From the NCBI RefSeq assembly GCF_022387135.1, contig NZ_CP092462.1, forward strand, positions 4,774,001 through 4,838,000: 64,000 bases of DNA, written 5' to 3'. Below are positions 49,981 to 59,124 of the stretch, in pieces. The position numbers and the translations under genes were made by a program. Each line of letters opens with the position of its first letter. Positions within the stretch are counted from its first letter, which is position 1. The DNA comes from Comamonas sp. B21-038. GTDB taxonomy: Bacteria > Pseudomonadota > Gammaproteobacteria > Burkholderiales > Burkholderiaceae_C. The notes beneath the pieces are model-generated. The model saw nothing but the letters and a program-made list of their open reading frames with translations. It searched no databases and was not told the DNA's origin.

Positions 49981-49991
49981 GTCAGTATGAC
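49981..49991. promoter_or_regulatory. Candidate NorR-binding site
   Basis: GTCAGTATGAC fits the GT-N7-AC core recalled for NorR sites and is itself a near-palindrome. It lies about 45 bp upstream of the sigma-54 promoter, a suitable enhancer position. NorR usually needs three sites; I found only one convincing match outside the norR coding region, plus a second GT-N7-AC at about 49956-49966. Confidence 0.5.
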
Positions 49992-50033
49992 TGCATGCAT
50001 TGTGCAAGGTATTGATATTCCACAAACCTGGTG

Positions 50034-50050
50034 TTGGCACGATGCATGCA
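50034..50050 (+). promoter_or_regulatory. Sigma-54 (-24/-12) promoter of hmp
   Basis: TTGGCACGATGCATGCA against the consensus YTGGCACGRNNNTTGCW: one mismatch (ATGC for TTGC). The GG and GC are exactly 12 bp apart. It lies 34 bp before the hmp start and next to the gene for a sigma-54 activator. Confidence 0.85.
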
Positions 50051-50083
50051 CTACCAAGAACAACCACATGCAAGGAGAGTTAG

Positions 50084-51259
50084 ATGCTGAGCGATAGCCA
50101 AAAACAGATCATCCAGGCCACCGTCCCCCTGCTGGAGACCGGCGGTGAGGCGCTGACCGCGCACTTCTACCAGATGATGCTGAGCGAGTACCCCGAGGTG
50201 CGCCCGCTGTTCAACCAGGCCCACCAGCAAAGCGGCGCCCAGCCCCGCGCGCTGGCCCACAGCGTGCTGATGTACGCCAAGCACATCGACAGGCTGGAGA
50301 ACCTGGGCGACCTGCCCGCGCAGATCATCAACAAGCATGTGGCGCTGCAGGTGCAGCCCGACCAGTACCAGATCGTGGGCAACTGCCTGCTGCGCGCGAT
50401 ACGCGAGGTACTGGGCGCCGAGATTGCCACCGATGCGGTGATCGATGCCTGGGCCGCTGCCTACACCCAGCTGGCCGACATCCTGATCGCTGCCGAGGCC
50501 AAGGCCTATGACGACATCGCCCATGCCGAAGGCGGCTGGCGCGGTGCCCGTACCTTCAAGCTGGTGCAGAAGGTGGCCGAGAGCGCCGAGATCAGCTCCT
50601 TCTATCTGGAGCCGGTGGACGGCAAGGCCGTGATTGCCCACCAGCCGGGCCAGTACATCGGCCTGCGCGCCATCGTGGGTGGCACCGAGCAGCGCCGCAA
50701 CTACTCGCTGTCCGCGCCCAGCAATGGCCGCAGCTACCGCATCAGCGTCAAGCGCGAGCCCGGCGGCAAGGTCTCCAACTACCTGCATGATCTGCCAGTG
50801 GGCGACACCCTGGAGCTGTTTGCGCCGGCCGGCCATTTCACCTTGCAGGCGGGGGAGCGCCCGCTGGTACTGATCAGCGGCGGCGTTGGCATCACCCCCA
50901 CGTTGCCGATGCTCGAAGCCGCGCTGCAGACCGACCGCCCGGTCACCTTTATCCACTGCGCCCGGGGCCGTGCCGTGCATGCCTTCCGCCCGCAGATCGA
51001 TGCGCTGGCGCAGGCGCACAGCCAACTGCAGCCGCGCTATGTGTACGAGGAGGTGGCCGACGGCGAGGCGGTCGCTGCCCAGGGCCGTCTGACCGAGGAC
51101 CTGCTGGGCCAGTGGCTGCCGGCCTCGCGCGATGCCGATGTGTACTTTCTGGGCCCCAAGCCCTTTATGCGTTCGGTCAAGGCCTCGCTGCGCAAGCTCG
51201 GCGTGCCCGATGCCCAGGTGCGCTATGAGTTCTTTGGCCCTGCTGAAGCGCTGGCCTGA
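50084..51259 (+). CDS. hmp: Flavohaemoglobin / nitric oxide dioxygenase
   Basis: 391 residues from ATG 50084 with AAGGAG upstream. The globin domain (about 1-138) has the proximal His in NKHVALQVQPDQY. The FAD domain has RNYSLSAPSNGRSYRIS and GGKVSNYLHD; the NAD domain has SGGVGITPTLPML and HCARGRAVHAF. It oxidises NO to nitrate with O2 and NADH in the cytoplasm. Behind a sigma-54 promoter and divergent from norR. Confidence 0.97.
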   Translation: MLSDSQKQIIQATVPLLETGGEALTAHFYQMMLSEYPEVRPLFNQAHQQSGAQPRALAHSVLMYAKHIDRLENLGDLPAQIINKHVALQVQPDQYQIVGNCLLRAIREVLGAEIATDAVIDAWAAAYTQLADILIAAEAKAYDDIAHAEGGWRGARTFKLVQKVAESAEISSFYLEPVDGKAVIAHQPGQYIGLRAIVGGTEQRRNYSLSAPSNGRSYRISVKREPGGKVSNYLHDLPVGDTLELFAPAGHFTLQAGERPLVLISGGVGITPTLPMLEAALQTDRPVTFIHCARGRAVHAFRPQIDALAQAHSQLQPRYVYEEVADGEAVAAQGRLTEDLLGQWLPASRDADVYFLGPKPFMRSVKASLRKLGVPDAQVRYEFFGPAEALA

Positions 51260-51311
51260 TCGCATGCCTCTGAAGCGCTGAGGCGCGTGCGGCACCGGCC
51301 GCCGCAGGCAA

Positions 51312-51364
51312 AAAACCCGAGCCATGCTCGCCTTGCAAGGCCAGCCTGGGTCGGGTTTTCGTTT
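51312..51364 (+). terminator. Terminator after hmp
   Basis: AAAACCCGA (51312-51320) pairs with TCGGGTTTT (51351-51359), followed by CGTTTT; the 30-nt loop holds an internal hairpin. It can serve the convergent DUF3297 gene in reverse. Confidence 0.75.
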
Positions 51365-51411
51365 TACCGGGCCGCTTCAGCGCAGCGCGGCGGAGGTGAT
51401 CAGGCCAGGAC

Positions 51412-51663
51412 TCAGTCCTTGTAATAGGCCTCGACCTTGCCCTTGAGCTTGATCAGCAAAGGCTTGCCCTTGCGGTCCACGGTTTTGCCGGCGGGCACCT
51501 TGACCCAGCCTTCGCTCACGCAGTATTCCTCGACATCCACGCGCTCGGTGCCGTTGAAGCGGATGCCGATGTCGTGGTTGAAGACCTCGCGCACAAAATG
51601 CGGGCTCTTGGGGTCGATGGACAGGTGGTCGGGCAGTTCGGGGCGGGCAGTGGTATCGGTCAT
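51412..51663 (-). CDS. DUF3297 family protein
   Basis: 83 residues from ATG 51663; the longer frame to 51774 has no support. The compact family pattern is complete: LPDHLSIDPKSPHFVREVFN, IGIRFNGTERVDVEEYCVSE, GWVKVPAGKTVDRKGKPLLI, ending KGKVEAYYKD. Cytoplasmic, with unknown function, widespread in proteobacteria. Confidence 0.9.
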   Translation of the reverse strand: MTDTTARPELPDHLSIDPKSPHFVREVFNHDIGIRFNGTERVDVEEYCVSEGWVKVPAGKTVDRKGKPLLIKLKGKVEAYYKD

Positions 51664-51804
51664 GGTCAGGTGCAGTAGAGAACGCGGCGCTGTGCCGCAC
51701 AGGCCGCCATTGTCCACACTTTTGCGGGCATCGCGTCCGGGAATGGCAAACCGCGCCGTTGGCTGACTTGGCAAGCTCTGCTGCTTGCCGCTACAGTGGT
51801 CGCC

Positions 51805-53130
51805 ATGCCCTTGCTACTGACCGATGCGCAGCAGCGTCTGCTGCGCCGCGCCAAGCTCACCCCCTTGCTGCTGCTGCTGGCCGTGGCCTGCATGTTTGTG
51901 CTGGCCAGCTGGTGCCTGGGCCAGCCGTTTGCGCAATCGCACCACTGGCAGCTGGCGCTGCGCTGCCTGCGGGCGATGACCGAGGCGGGCATGGTCGGCG
52001 CGCTGGCCGACTGGTTTGCGGTGGCGGCGCTGTTCAAGCACATCCCGATTCCGTGGATCTCGCGGCACACGGCCATCATCCCGCGCAACAAGGACCGCAT
52101 CGGCGAGAACCTGGCCGTCTTTGTGCGCGAGCGATTTCTCGATGGCGACTCGCTGGTGCAGCTGGTGCGCACGCACCAGCCGGCGGACAAGCTGGCGCAG
52201 TGGCTCAAGGCGCCGGCCAATGCCGAGCTGCTGGGCCACCAGGTGGCGCGCCTGGCGGCAGCTGCGCTGGCCACCGTGCAGGATGCGCAGGTGGAGCGCT
52301 TCATCAAGCTGGCGCTGCGCACCTTGCTGGGCCAGATCGACCTGTCACAGTCGCTGTCCAAGGTGCTGACCGTGCTGACGCACAACGGCCGCCACCAGGT
52401 GCTGCTGGCGCAGGCGCTGGACAAGCTGGTCGAGCTGCTGCACGAGGCCGAAACCCGCACCTTGATTGCGCAGACCATTGCGCACTGGCTCAAGACCGAG
52501 CACCCGCTGAAAGAAAAAATGCTGCCCACCGGCTGGCTCAGCGACAAGGGCTCGGCGATGATCGCCAGCAGCTTGGAGCACCTGCTCGATGCGATTGCCG
52601 ACAACCCCAGCCATGTGCTGCGCGCCAAGTTTGACCAGACCATGCAGGAGTGGGTGGAGCGCCTGGCCCAGGACCCCGCCTGGCATGCCAAGGGCGAGGA
52701 AGTGCGCCGCTACCTGCAGCACGACCCTGCCGTGGGCGAGTATGTGCAGGAGCTGTGGCAAAGCCTGCGCGCCAGCCTGCAGGCCGATCTGGCCAACGAG
52801 CATTCGGCGATGGCGCGCAATGTGCGGGGCATGGGCCTGTGGCTGGGCAAGTCGCTGGCAGCCGACCAGGCGCTGCGCAGTTCGCTCAATACCCGCATGG
52901 AGCTGTGGGTGCAGGAGCTGGCGCCGGAGATTTCGCAGTTCTTCGGCACCCATATTGCCGATACCGTCAAGCGCTGGGATGCGCGTGAACTGGGCGAGCT
53001 GATCGAATGGAACATTGGCCGCGATCTGCAGTACATCCGCATCAACGGCACCTTGGTGGGGGGGCTGATCGGCTTTGCGCTGTTCTGGCTGGGGTGGCTG
53101 GTGAACCACCTGGGCGGTGGTTCTGCATAG
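51805..53130 (+). CDS. DUF445 family membrane protein
   Basis: 441 residues from ATG 51805 (GTG 51796 is an alternative). One N-terminal membrane helix (LTPLLLLLAVACMFVLASW), then the DUF445 signature EAGMVGALADWFAVAALFKH and PWISRHTAIIPRNKDRIGEN. A long helical soluble region (about 110-400) and a C-terminal membrane helix (LVGGLIGFALFWLGWLVNHL) complete it. Both ends anchored in the inner membrane, function unknown. Confidence 0.92.
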   Translation: MPLLLTDAQQRLLRRAKLTPLLLLLAVACMFVLASWCLGQPFAQSHHWQLALRCLRAMTEAGMVGALADWFAVAALFKHIPIPWISRHTAIIPRNKDRIGENLAVFVRERFLDGDSLVQLVRTHQPADKLAQWLKAPANAELLGHQVARLAAAALATVQDAQVERFIKLALRTLLGQIDLSQSLSKVLTVLTHNGRHQVLLAQALDKLVELLHEAETRTLIAQTIAHWLKTEHPLKEKMLPTGWLSDKGSAMIASSLEHLLDAIADNPSHVLRAKFDQTMQEWVERLAQDPAWHAKGEEVRRYLQHDPAVGEYVQELWQSLRASLQADLANEHSAMARNVRGMGLWLGKSLAADQALRSSLNTRMELWVQELAPEISQFFGTHIADTVKRWDARELGELIEWNIGRDLQYIRINGTLVGGLIGFALFWLGWLVNHLGGGSA

Positions 53131-53484
53131 CCAGCTGAGGCCTATGCGCCACAGAGATGTATCCAAAGTGCTTTATCCCTGCTTCACATTAGTCAACACT
53201 TCTTTATCAATGGGTATAATAAGAAGCATTCGCATTTGTTGATGGTCCCCGGATTTTTTCGTTGCCCAGCCAAGGTGGCTCCCCGCCATCTCCATGCCGC
53301 ACAGCACGGCATGCTCGCCAGGACGGCCCAGCAGCACCCCTTTGCTGCCTGCCGCGCCGTGACTGACACCTCCAAACCCCGCGAATAACCGCCGGCCCTG
53401 GGCCTGCGCTGTGCCTGATCGCCATGAGCGGCCAGGCGGGCGCAGCCATGCGCCATCCGTTTGATCTGACCTGGAGCCTGTTCC
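53131..53484. other. Promoter and long leader of the first TonB receptor
   Basis: 354 bp without a credible gene. Holds a Fur-like site overlapping a TATAAT, then about 250 bp of GC-rich leader. I looked for a cobalamin riboswitch core and saw none. Confidence 0.6.
53215..53236 (+). promoter_or_regulatory. Fur-box-like site with -10, receptor 1
   Basis: TATAAT at 53215-53220 overlaps AATAAGAAGCATTCGCATT (53218-53236), resembling the Fur box of betaproteobacteria (AATGAGAA...TTCGCATT type). Imperfect relative to the second site but the same layout. Confidence 0.65.
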
Positions 53485-55554
53485 ATGACCCCCCGCCCTT
53501 TCGCTGCCGCCTGTGCTGCCCGCCCTGTTTCGCTGTTGCATGCCGGTCCATCGCCGCACCGTGCCGTGCCCCATGCGTTGCGCGCTACGGCCCTGGTGGC
53601 CGCCGCGCTGCTGGGTGCCGGCCCTGCGCTGGCGCAGACCGAAGCGGAGGCCGACAAGACCTTGTCCACCGTCGTGGTGACGGCCTCGGGCTTTGAGCAG
53701 GCGGTAGAAGATGCACCGGCCTCGATCACCGTGATCCCGCGCCAGGAGCTGGAGAAAAAGGCCTACCGCGATGTGACCGATGCGCTGCGCGATGTGCCCG
53801 GCGTGGTCATCACCGGTGGCGGCAGCTCCAGCGACATCAGCATCCGGGGCATGGCATCGAGCTACACGATGATTCTGGTGGACGGCAAGCCGCAGAACTC
53901 GCGCGAGACCCGGCCCAACAGCGATGGCGCCGGCATCGAGCAAGGCTGGCTGCCGCCGCTCAGCGCGATTGAGCGCATCGAGGTGGTGCGCGGTCCGATG
54001 TCGTCGCTCTACGGATCGGACGCAATGGGGGGCGTGGTCAACATCATCACGCGCAAGGTGGCCAAGCAGTGGACGGGTACCTTGAGCGCCGAGACCACGC
54101 AGCAGGGATCCTCCGCCTCGGGCGATATCTACCAGAGCAACTTCTACCTGGCCGGCCCCATCAAGAGCGATGTGCTGGGCCTGCAGATCTACGGCCAGAA
54201 ATCGCGCCGCCTCGAAGACAAGTTTGTCGGCGGCTTCAATGAGCAGGACAGCAGCTCGGGCACCGCCAAGCTGACCCTGACCCCCAACAAGGACCACGAC
54301 CTGGCGCTGGAAGTGGGCCGCACCCTGCAGGACCGCTATGCAACGGCAGGCAAGAGCGCGAGCCGCAGCTCCAGCTTCTCGGACTACTCCCGCAACCACT
54401 TCGCGATTTCGCACACCGGGCGCTGGGGCTTTGGCACCTCGACGACCTACCTGCAGCACGAGGAGATCGACAACCCTGGCCGCGAGATGAAGCTGAAGAA
54501 CACCGAGTTCAACAGCCAGATGGTGATGCCGATCGGTGAGCGCAACCTGACCACCGTGGGCCTGAGCTACAAACATGAAAAGCTGACGGACAACGGCAAC
54601 CAGATGAAGGTGGACAACCCCATCAACACGCTCAAGCGCTACCAGTGGGCGCTGTTTGCCGAGAACGAATGGCGGGTGACCGATGCGATTGCGCTGACCA
54701 CCGGCCTGCGCATGAACCATGACCAGAACTACGGCACCGACTGGACGCCGCGCGTCTACGGCGTCTGGCACGCAACGCCGGAGTGGAGCGTCAAGGGCGG
54801 TATCTCGACCGGCTTCAAATCGCCCAGCCTGCGCGCTGCGGTGGCCGATTGGGGCCAGATCACCGGCGGCGGTGGCGACCCGGCCATCATCCGAGGCAAC
54901 CCCAACCTCAAACCCGAGAAAAGCACCAGCCAGGAGCTGGGCGTGATCTGGGACAACCGCCGCGATTTCACCGGCAGTCTGACCTTGTTCAACACCGATT
55001 TCAAGGACAAGATCACCGAGGTGCGCAGCTGTGAGGACACCGAGGGCGCGGGCCGCGCCATCGTCACCGGCAACTGCACGGTACTGGGCACGCCCTACAA
55101 GTTCATCAGCGACCGCACCAATGTGGATGAAGCCAATATGCGCGGTGTGGAAGCGACCGCCACCTGGAAGGCCAGCGAAGCCTTGCGCCTGGCGGCCAAC
55201 TACACCTTCACCCGCTCGGAGCAAAAGAGCGGCAACTTTGCCGGCCAGCCGCTCAACAAGATGCCCAAGCACATGCTCAACGCCACATTGGACTGGCAGG
55301 GCACGGACAAGCTGGGTGTCTGGAGCCGGGTCAACTTCCGGGGCAAGAGCTCGGACTACCTGAGCCGCACCTCGATGGCCAAGGGCACGCCGTCGTTCAC
55401 CTTCATGGACCTGGGCTTGAACTATGCCTACAGCAAGGATGTGCGCTTCAGCACCGGCATCTACAACCTGTTCGACAAGCGCGTGGACAGCGCCACTTAC
55501 GACGCGGTGTATGACGGCCGCCGTTACTGGGCCAAGGTCACCGTCGGTTTTTGA
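53485..55554 (+). CDS. TonB-dependent siderophore receptor 1 (FepA/CirA-like)
   Basis: 689 residues. Signal region ending at LLGAGPALAQ. TonB-box region KTLSTVVVTASG, plug domain (about 65-185) with AIERIEVVRGPMSSLYGSDA, and a 22-strand-type barrel ending in Phe (KVTVGF), the BAM signal. Outer-membrane import of ferric siderophore, probably catecholate. Strongly similar to the next gene, so a tandem duplication. Fur-type site upstream implies induction by iron limitation. Confidence 0.94.
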   Translation: MTPRPFAAACAARPVSLLHAGPSPHRAVPHALRATALVAAALLGAGPALAQTEAEADKTLSTVVVTASGFEQAVEDAPASITVIPRQELEKKAYRDVTDALRDVPGVVITGGGSSSDISIRGMASSYTMILVDGKPQNSRETRPNSDGAGIEQGWLPPLSAIERIEVVRGPMSSLYGSDAMGGVVNIITRKVAKQWTGTLSAETTQQGSSASGDIYQSNFYLAGPIKSDVLGLQIYGQKSRRLEDKFVGGFNEQDSSSGTAKLTLTPNKDHDLALEVGRTLQDRYATAGKSASRSSSFSDYSRNHFAISHTGRWGFGTSTTYLQHEEIDNPGREMKLKNTEFNSQMVMPIGERNLTTVGLSYKHEKLTDNGNQMKVDNPINTLKRYQWALFAENEWRVTDAIALTTGLRMNHDQNYGTDWTPRVYGVWHATPEWSVKGGISTGFKSPSLRAAVADWGQITGGGGDPAIIRGNPNLKPEKSTSQELGVIWDNRRDFTGSLTLFNTDFKDKITEVRSCEDTEGAGRAIVTGNCTVLGTPYKFISDRTNVDEANMRGVEATATWKASEALRLAANYTFTRSEQKSGNFAGQPLNKMPKHMLNATLDWQGTDKLGVWSRVNFRGKSSDYLSRTSMAKGTPSFTFMDLGLNYAYSKDVRFSTGIYNLFDKRVDSATYDAVYDGRRYWAKVTVGF
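54031..54072 (+). repeat. 42-bp identical segment shared by the two receptor genes (copy 1)
   Basis: Identical to 56521-56562, inside the coding region for GVVNIITRKVAKQW, in the plug domain. Recombination between the copies would fuse the two receptors and delete 2490 bp. Confidence 0.9.
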
Positions 55555-55947
55555 TCTGTAGTGTCCTGGCCATCGCTGGAGGTCTGCGTGTGACGGCGCG
55601 CCTCCGGCCAGGAGCGGCTCCAGGCTTGGTTTGCGCAGCGTGAGAAGCGGTTGCCGCATGCGCGCTGTAGGACGAACTTTACAAAATCGCTACATGGCAT
55701 TTCGTAACGATTCTTCATCAATCTCTATAATGAGAACTATTCGCATATAAACGTCTTGCGTTCCCCCTTGCTGCCCATGCTTGCATGGGGCGGCCATGCC
55801 TCCTCGGGACGGTGCCCTGACAAGCGCCGTGACCGCAGACCTGCACAACAAGCGAAGCATCGCTGGCCCGCCGCCAGCACCTGCCGATGGCCACCATCTG
55901 CGGGCGCCTGAGGCGTGGCTGTTGTCACCTGAACACCGAGTATTTTC
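55555..55947. other. Region between the two TonB receptor genes
   Basis: 393 bp without a credible gene. A long stem (TCCTGGCC 55564-55571 with GGCCAGGA 55606-55613, plus inner GGAGG/CCTCC) may end the first gene's mRNA. Then the Fur-like site at 55726-55747 and a CCCATGC/GCATGGG hairpin at 55774-55789 in the second leader. Confidence 0.6.
55726..55747 (+). promoter_or_regulatory. Fur-box-like site with -10, receptor 2
   Basis: TATAAT at 55726-55731 overlaps AATGAGAACTATTCGCATA (55729-55747), an excellent match to the betaproteobacterial Fur box. Fur bound here would cover the -10. Confidence 0.82.
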
Positions 55948-58002
55948 ATGTCCTCCTCTGCCTCGTTGGCAGCAGGTCGCGCGTCAGCACGGCCTCTGCG
56001 TCTTGATTTCCACCGGCTGCCATCGGCACCCCAGCGCCATGCACTGCGCGCCATCGCCGGTGTGGTGGCCGGCATGCTGGTAAATGGCGCAGCAGCAGCG
56101 CAGGCCGCTGATGCCACCGATGCTGCCGAGCAGGTTGCCAGCGACAAAACACTGGGCACCGTAGTGGTGACAGCGGCGGGCTTTGAGCAGGAGGTGACCC
56201 AGGCACCGGCCTCGATCACCGTGATCCCGCGTGAGAAGCTGGAGCAGGGCGCCTACAGCAACCTGCACGATGCCTTGCGCGATGTGCCGGGCGTCATCAT
56301 GACCCCGTCGGACAACAACTCCAACGACATCAGCCTGCGCGGCATGGGCGCCAACTACACCTTGATCCTGGTGGACGGCAAACGCATGAGCACGCGCGAG
56401 ACGCAGACCAATGGCTCGACGGGCACCGACCAAAGCTGGGTGCCGCCGCTCGAAGCCATCGAACGCATCGAGGTGGTGCGCGGGCCCATGTCCTCGCTCT
56501 ACGGATCGGATGCGATGGGCGGCGTGGTCAACATCATCACGCGCAAGGTGGCCAAGCAGTGGCATGGCTCGCTGCGTGCCGATGCCACCTTGCAAGAGCG
56601 CTCCGAATCCGGCAATGCCTACCAGAGCAACTTCTACCTCTCGGGCCCGATCAAGGAAGAGATGCTGGGCATCAGCCTCTACGGCAACTACAGCAAGCGC
56701 GATGAAGACCGCATCTACCAGGGCTACAACGACAGCGATACCCAGGCGCTCAACGCCCGCATTGCGCTGACGCCGAGCAAGGACCACGACATCATTGCCG
56801 AACTGGGCGCGGCCAAGCAGCACTTCATCTCCACCCCCGGCAAGACCTTGCTGGAGACGGGTGCGCTGTCCGACCGCAGGTTCGAGCGCGAGAACTATTC
56901 GTTGCAGCACAAGGGCCGCTGGGGCTGGGCCTCGTCCGATACCTATGTGCAGCATGAGAAGACCCGCAACATCTCGCGTGAGATGACCATCAAGAACACG
57001 GTGGCCAACACCAGCTGGGTGATACCGGTGGGCGACGCGCACATCGTCAGCACTGGCCTGTACTACAACAAGCAAGATCTGACCGACACCACGACCAACA
57101 CCTTGCCCGGCAGCAACCGCACCACGGCCGACCGCACCCAGTACGCCTGGTTTGCCGAAGACGAATGGCGCCTGCGCGAGGACTTTGCGCTGACCAGCGG
57201 CCTGCGCTTTGACGACGACAGCAAGGGCGGATCGCAATGGAGCCCGCGCCTCTATGGCGTGTGGAACCTGAACCCGCGCTGGACAGTCAAGGGCGGTGTC
57301 TCCACCGGTTTCCGCGCACCCTCGCTGCGCCAGACGCTGGGCGATTGGGGCCAGGCCAGCCGGGGCGGCAATATCTATGGCAACCCGGATCTGAAGCCGG
57401 AGAAATCGCTGTCCAAGGAAGTGGGCGTGCTCTACAACGATGGTGCCGGTCTGTCGGCAGGCCTGACCGTGTTTGACAACGACTTCCGCGACAAGATCAC
57501 CCGCATTGCCTGCCCCGAGTGTGGCCCGTTGAATTCGTCCGGCAACACGCCTACGACCAATATCAATATCGACAAGGCAGTGACGCGCGGCATCGAGGCT
57601 ACGCTGACCATGCCGCTGGCGCGCAGCCTGGACCTGAACTCCAGCTACACCTTCACCAAGTCCGAGCAAAAGAGCGGCGAGTTTGCCGGCCAGCCGCTGT
57701 CGCAGCTGCCGCGCCATATGCTTAATGTCGCACTGGACTGGAAGCCGTCTGACCGCTGGAACGGCTGGACCAAGCTGTCCTACCGAGGCAAGGAGAGCCA
57801 GCCGACCGGCGGCCGCTCGGCCCGCACCTGGGTCGCTGGCAGCTACGCCATGTTCGATGTGGGCGGCTCGTTCCACTACAACAAGAACACCACCTTCTTC
57901 GCCGGCATCTACAACCTGTTCGACAAGGATGTGTACTACGAAGACTACGCCACCGTGCAGGACGGGCGCCGTTACTGGGTGGGCATGAACCTCAAGTTCT
58001 AA
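55948..58002 (+). CDS. TonB-dependent siderophore receptor 2 (FepA/CirA-like)
   Basis: 684 residues. Signal region to MLVNGAAAAQAA. TonB-box region KTLGTVVVTAAG, plug with AIERIEVVRGPMSSLYGSDA, barrel ending GMNLKF. Paralogue of the preceding receptor, most similar in the plug and last strands (GIYNLFDK, DGRRYW) and differing in extracellular loops, which here include a CPEC pair (IACPECGPLN). The difference suggests another siderophore. Own Fur-like site. Confidence 0.94.
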   Translation: MSSSASLAAGRASARPLRLDFHRLPSAPQRHALRAIAGVVAGMLVNGAAAAQAADATDAAEQVASDKTLGTVVVTAAGFEQEVTQAPASITVIPREKLEQGAYSNLHDALRDVPGVIMTPSDNNSNDISLRGMGANYTLILVDGKRMSTRETQTNGSTGTDQSWVPPLEAIERIEVVRGPMSSLYGSDAMGGVVNIITRKVAKQWHGSLRADATLQERSESGNAYQSNFYLSGPIKEEMLGISLYGNYSKRDEDRIYQGYNDSDTQALNARIALTPSKDHDIIAELGAAKQHFISTPGKTLLETGALSDRRFERENYSLQHKGRWGWASSDTYVQHEKTRNISREMTIKNTVANTSWVIPVGDAHIVSTGLYYNKQDLTDTTTNTLPGSNRTTADRTQYAWFAEDEWRLREDFALTSGLRFDDDSKGGSQWSPRLYGVWNLNPRWTVKGGVSTGFRAPSLRQTLGDWGQASRGGNIYGNPDLKPEKSLSKEVGVLYNDGAGLSAGLTVFDNDFRDKITRIACPECGPLNSSGNTPTTNINIDKAVTRGIEATLTMPLARSLDLNSSYTFTKSEQKSGEFAGQPLSQLPRHMLNVALDWKPSDRWNGWTKLSYRGKESQPTGGRSARTWVAGSYAMFDVGGSFHYNKNTTFFAGIYNLFDKDVYYEDYATVQDGRRYWVGMNLKF
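56521..56562 (+). repeat. 42-bp identical segment shared by the two receptor genes (copy 2)
   Basis: Identical to 54031-54072, at the same place in the plug-domain coding sequence. Confidence 0.9.
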
Positions 58003-58003
58003 A

Positions 58004-58034
58004 CCCGCCGCGCGGCGACCCGCATTGCGGCGGG
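58004..58034 (+). other. Intercistronic hairpin between receptor 2 and the binding-protein gene
   Basis: CCCGCCGC (58004-58011) pairs with GCGGCGGG (58027-58034), directly after the receptor stop; no T-run. May stabilise the upstream mRNA or lower expression of the downstream gene. Confidence 0.55.
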
Positions 58035-58076
58035 CGCTGCGGCTATCGCTTTGATTCGCATCCCTTGGAGAAAGAC

Positions 58077-59057
58077 ATGACCCCGCCATTGACCTCGGCC
58101 TGCTGGCGCGCCAGCGCTGCTGCCGCCCTCGCCACGTCGCTGTTTGCTGCCCCGGCGGCCTTTGCGCAAGCCCCCAGCCCCAAAGCTCCGGCAACCATCA
58201 CCGTGCAGCACGCCAAGGGCAGCACGGTGGTGCCCCTGGCGCCTCAACGCGTGGTGGTGTATGACCTGGCATCGCTGGACACGATGCAGGCGTTGAACCT
58301 GCCGGTGACGGCCTTGGCCAAGGCCAACTTCCCCGGCTATATGCAGGCCTATGCCGATGCGCGCTACCTGCCAGCCGGCACCTTGTTCGAGCCCGATTTT
58401 GACGCGCTGAGCCAGATCCGGCCGGACCTGATCGTTGTGGCGGGCCGCAGCGCCGGCAAGTACGACATCCTGAGCAAGATCGCGCCCACGCTGGACCTGA
58501 GCGTCAACAACCAGCAGCTGCTGGCCGATATGCAGCGCAATGTGGTGGCGTTGGCATCGCTGTGGGGCAAGCAGGCCCAGGGCGAGCAGCTGATGCAGCG
58601 CGTGCGCAGCGAGGTGGAGAGCACCCGCGCGCTGGCCCAGCAGCAAGCGCCAGGCCTCCTGGTGCTGGCCATCAGCACGATGATCAATGCCCAGCCTCCC
58701 GGCGCACGCTTTGGTCTGCTGCACGATGTGCTGGGCGTCAAGCCGGCCTTGCCGGCCGATGCCAGCAAGCCGCGCGGCGTGCCGATGAAGATGGAGGACA
58801 TCAGCCAGCTCAACCCCGCCTGGCTCTACGTGATCGACCGCAATGCCGGCACCGGCAGCACCACCGGGCGCGATGGCAAGCCCGTGGTGGCCAGCACCGA
58901 GCTGTTCAACAACGACGCCATCCGCAACAGCGCCGCCGGCCAGCAGGGCAGGGTGGTGTTCCTGGATCCGCAGGTCTGGTACCTGCTGGGTGTGGCCGGC
59001 CCGCAGGCCATGCTGCACACGACGGCGCAGTTGAAGGCCGTTTGGCGCCCCCGCTGA
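58077..59057 (+). CDS. Siderophore ABC-transporter substrate-binding protein (FatB/CeuE-like)
   Basis: 326 residues from ATG 58077 (TTGGAG upstream). Signal peptide to AAFAQ. Class III binding-protein fold: TITVQHAKGSTVVPLAPQRV, VVVYDLASLDTMQAL, IRPDLIVVAGRSAGKYDIL, ISQLNPAWLYVIDRNAGTG. It should bind a ferric, probably catecholate, siderophore in the periplasm. Probably co-transcribed with receptor 2. The permease and ATPase genes are not nearby, so inner-membrane import depends on genes elsewhere. Confidence 0.9.
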   Translation: MTPPLTSACWRASAAAALATSLFAAPAAFAQAPSPKAPATITVQHAKGSTVVPLAPQRVVVYDLASLDTMQALNLPVTALAKANFPGYMQAYADARYLPAGTLFEPDFDALSQIRPDLIVVAGRSAGKYDILSKIAPTLDLSVNNQQLLADMQRNVVALASLWGKQAQGEQLMQRVRSEVESTRALAQQQAPGLLVLAISTMINAQPPGARFGLLHDVLGVKPALPADASKPRGVPMKMEDISQLNPAWLYVIDRNAGTGSTTGRDGKPVVASTELFNNDAIRNSAAGQQGRVVFLDPQVWYLLGVAGPQAMLHTTAQLKAVWRPR

Positions 59058-59124
59058 GGTCTTGACGCGGGAAGACGCTTGCAGGAGGCGGCATGTGATG
59101 CCTCCCCTTTCTTGCGGCACGCGG

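Noticed and set aside
53237..53484. Cobalamin riboswitch in the TonB receptor leader
   Set aside because: No B12-box or core motif visible, and Fur-type sites and receptor type point to siderophores.
53173..58194. Long antisense frames opposite both TonB receptors and opposite the efflux channel gene (2800-4716)
   Set aside because: Shadow frames of clear genes; low-complexity Leu/Gly/Arg composition.
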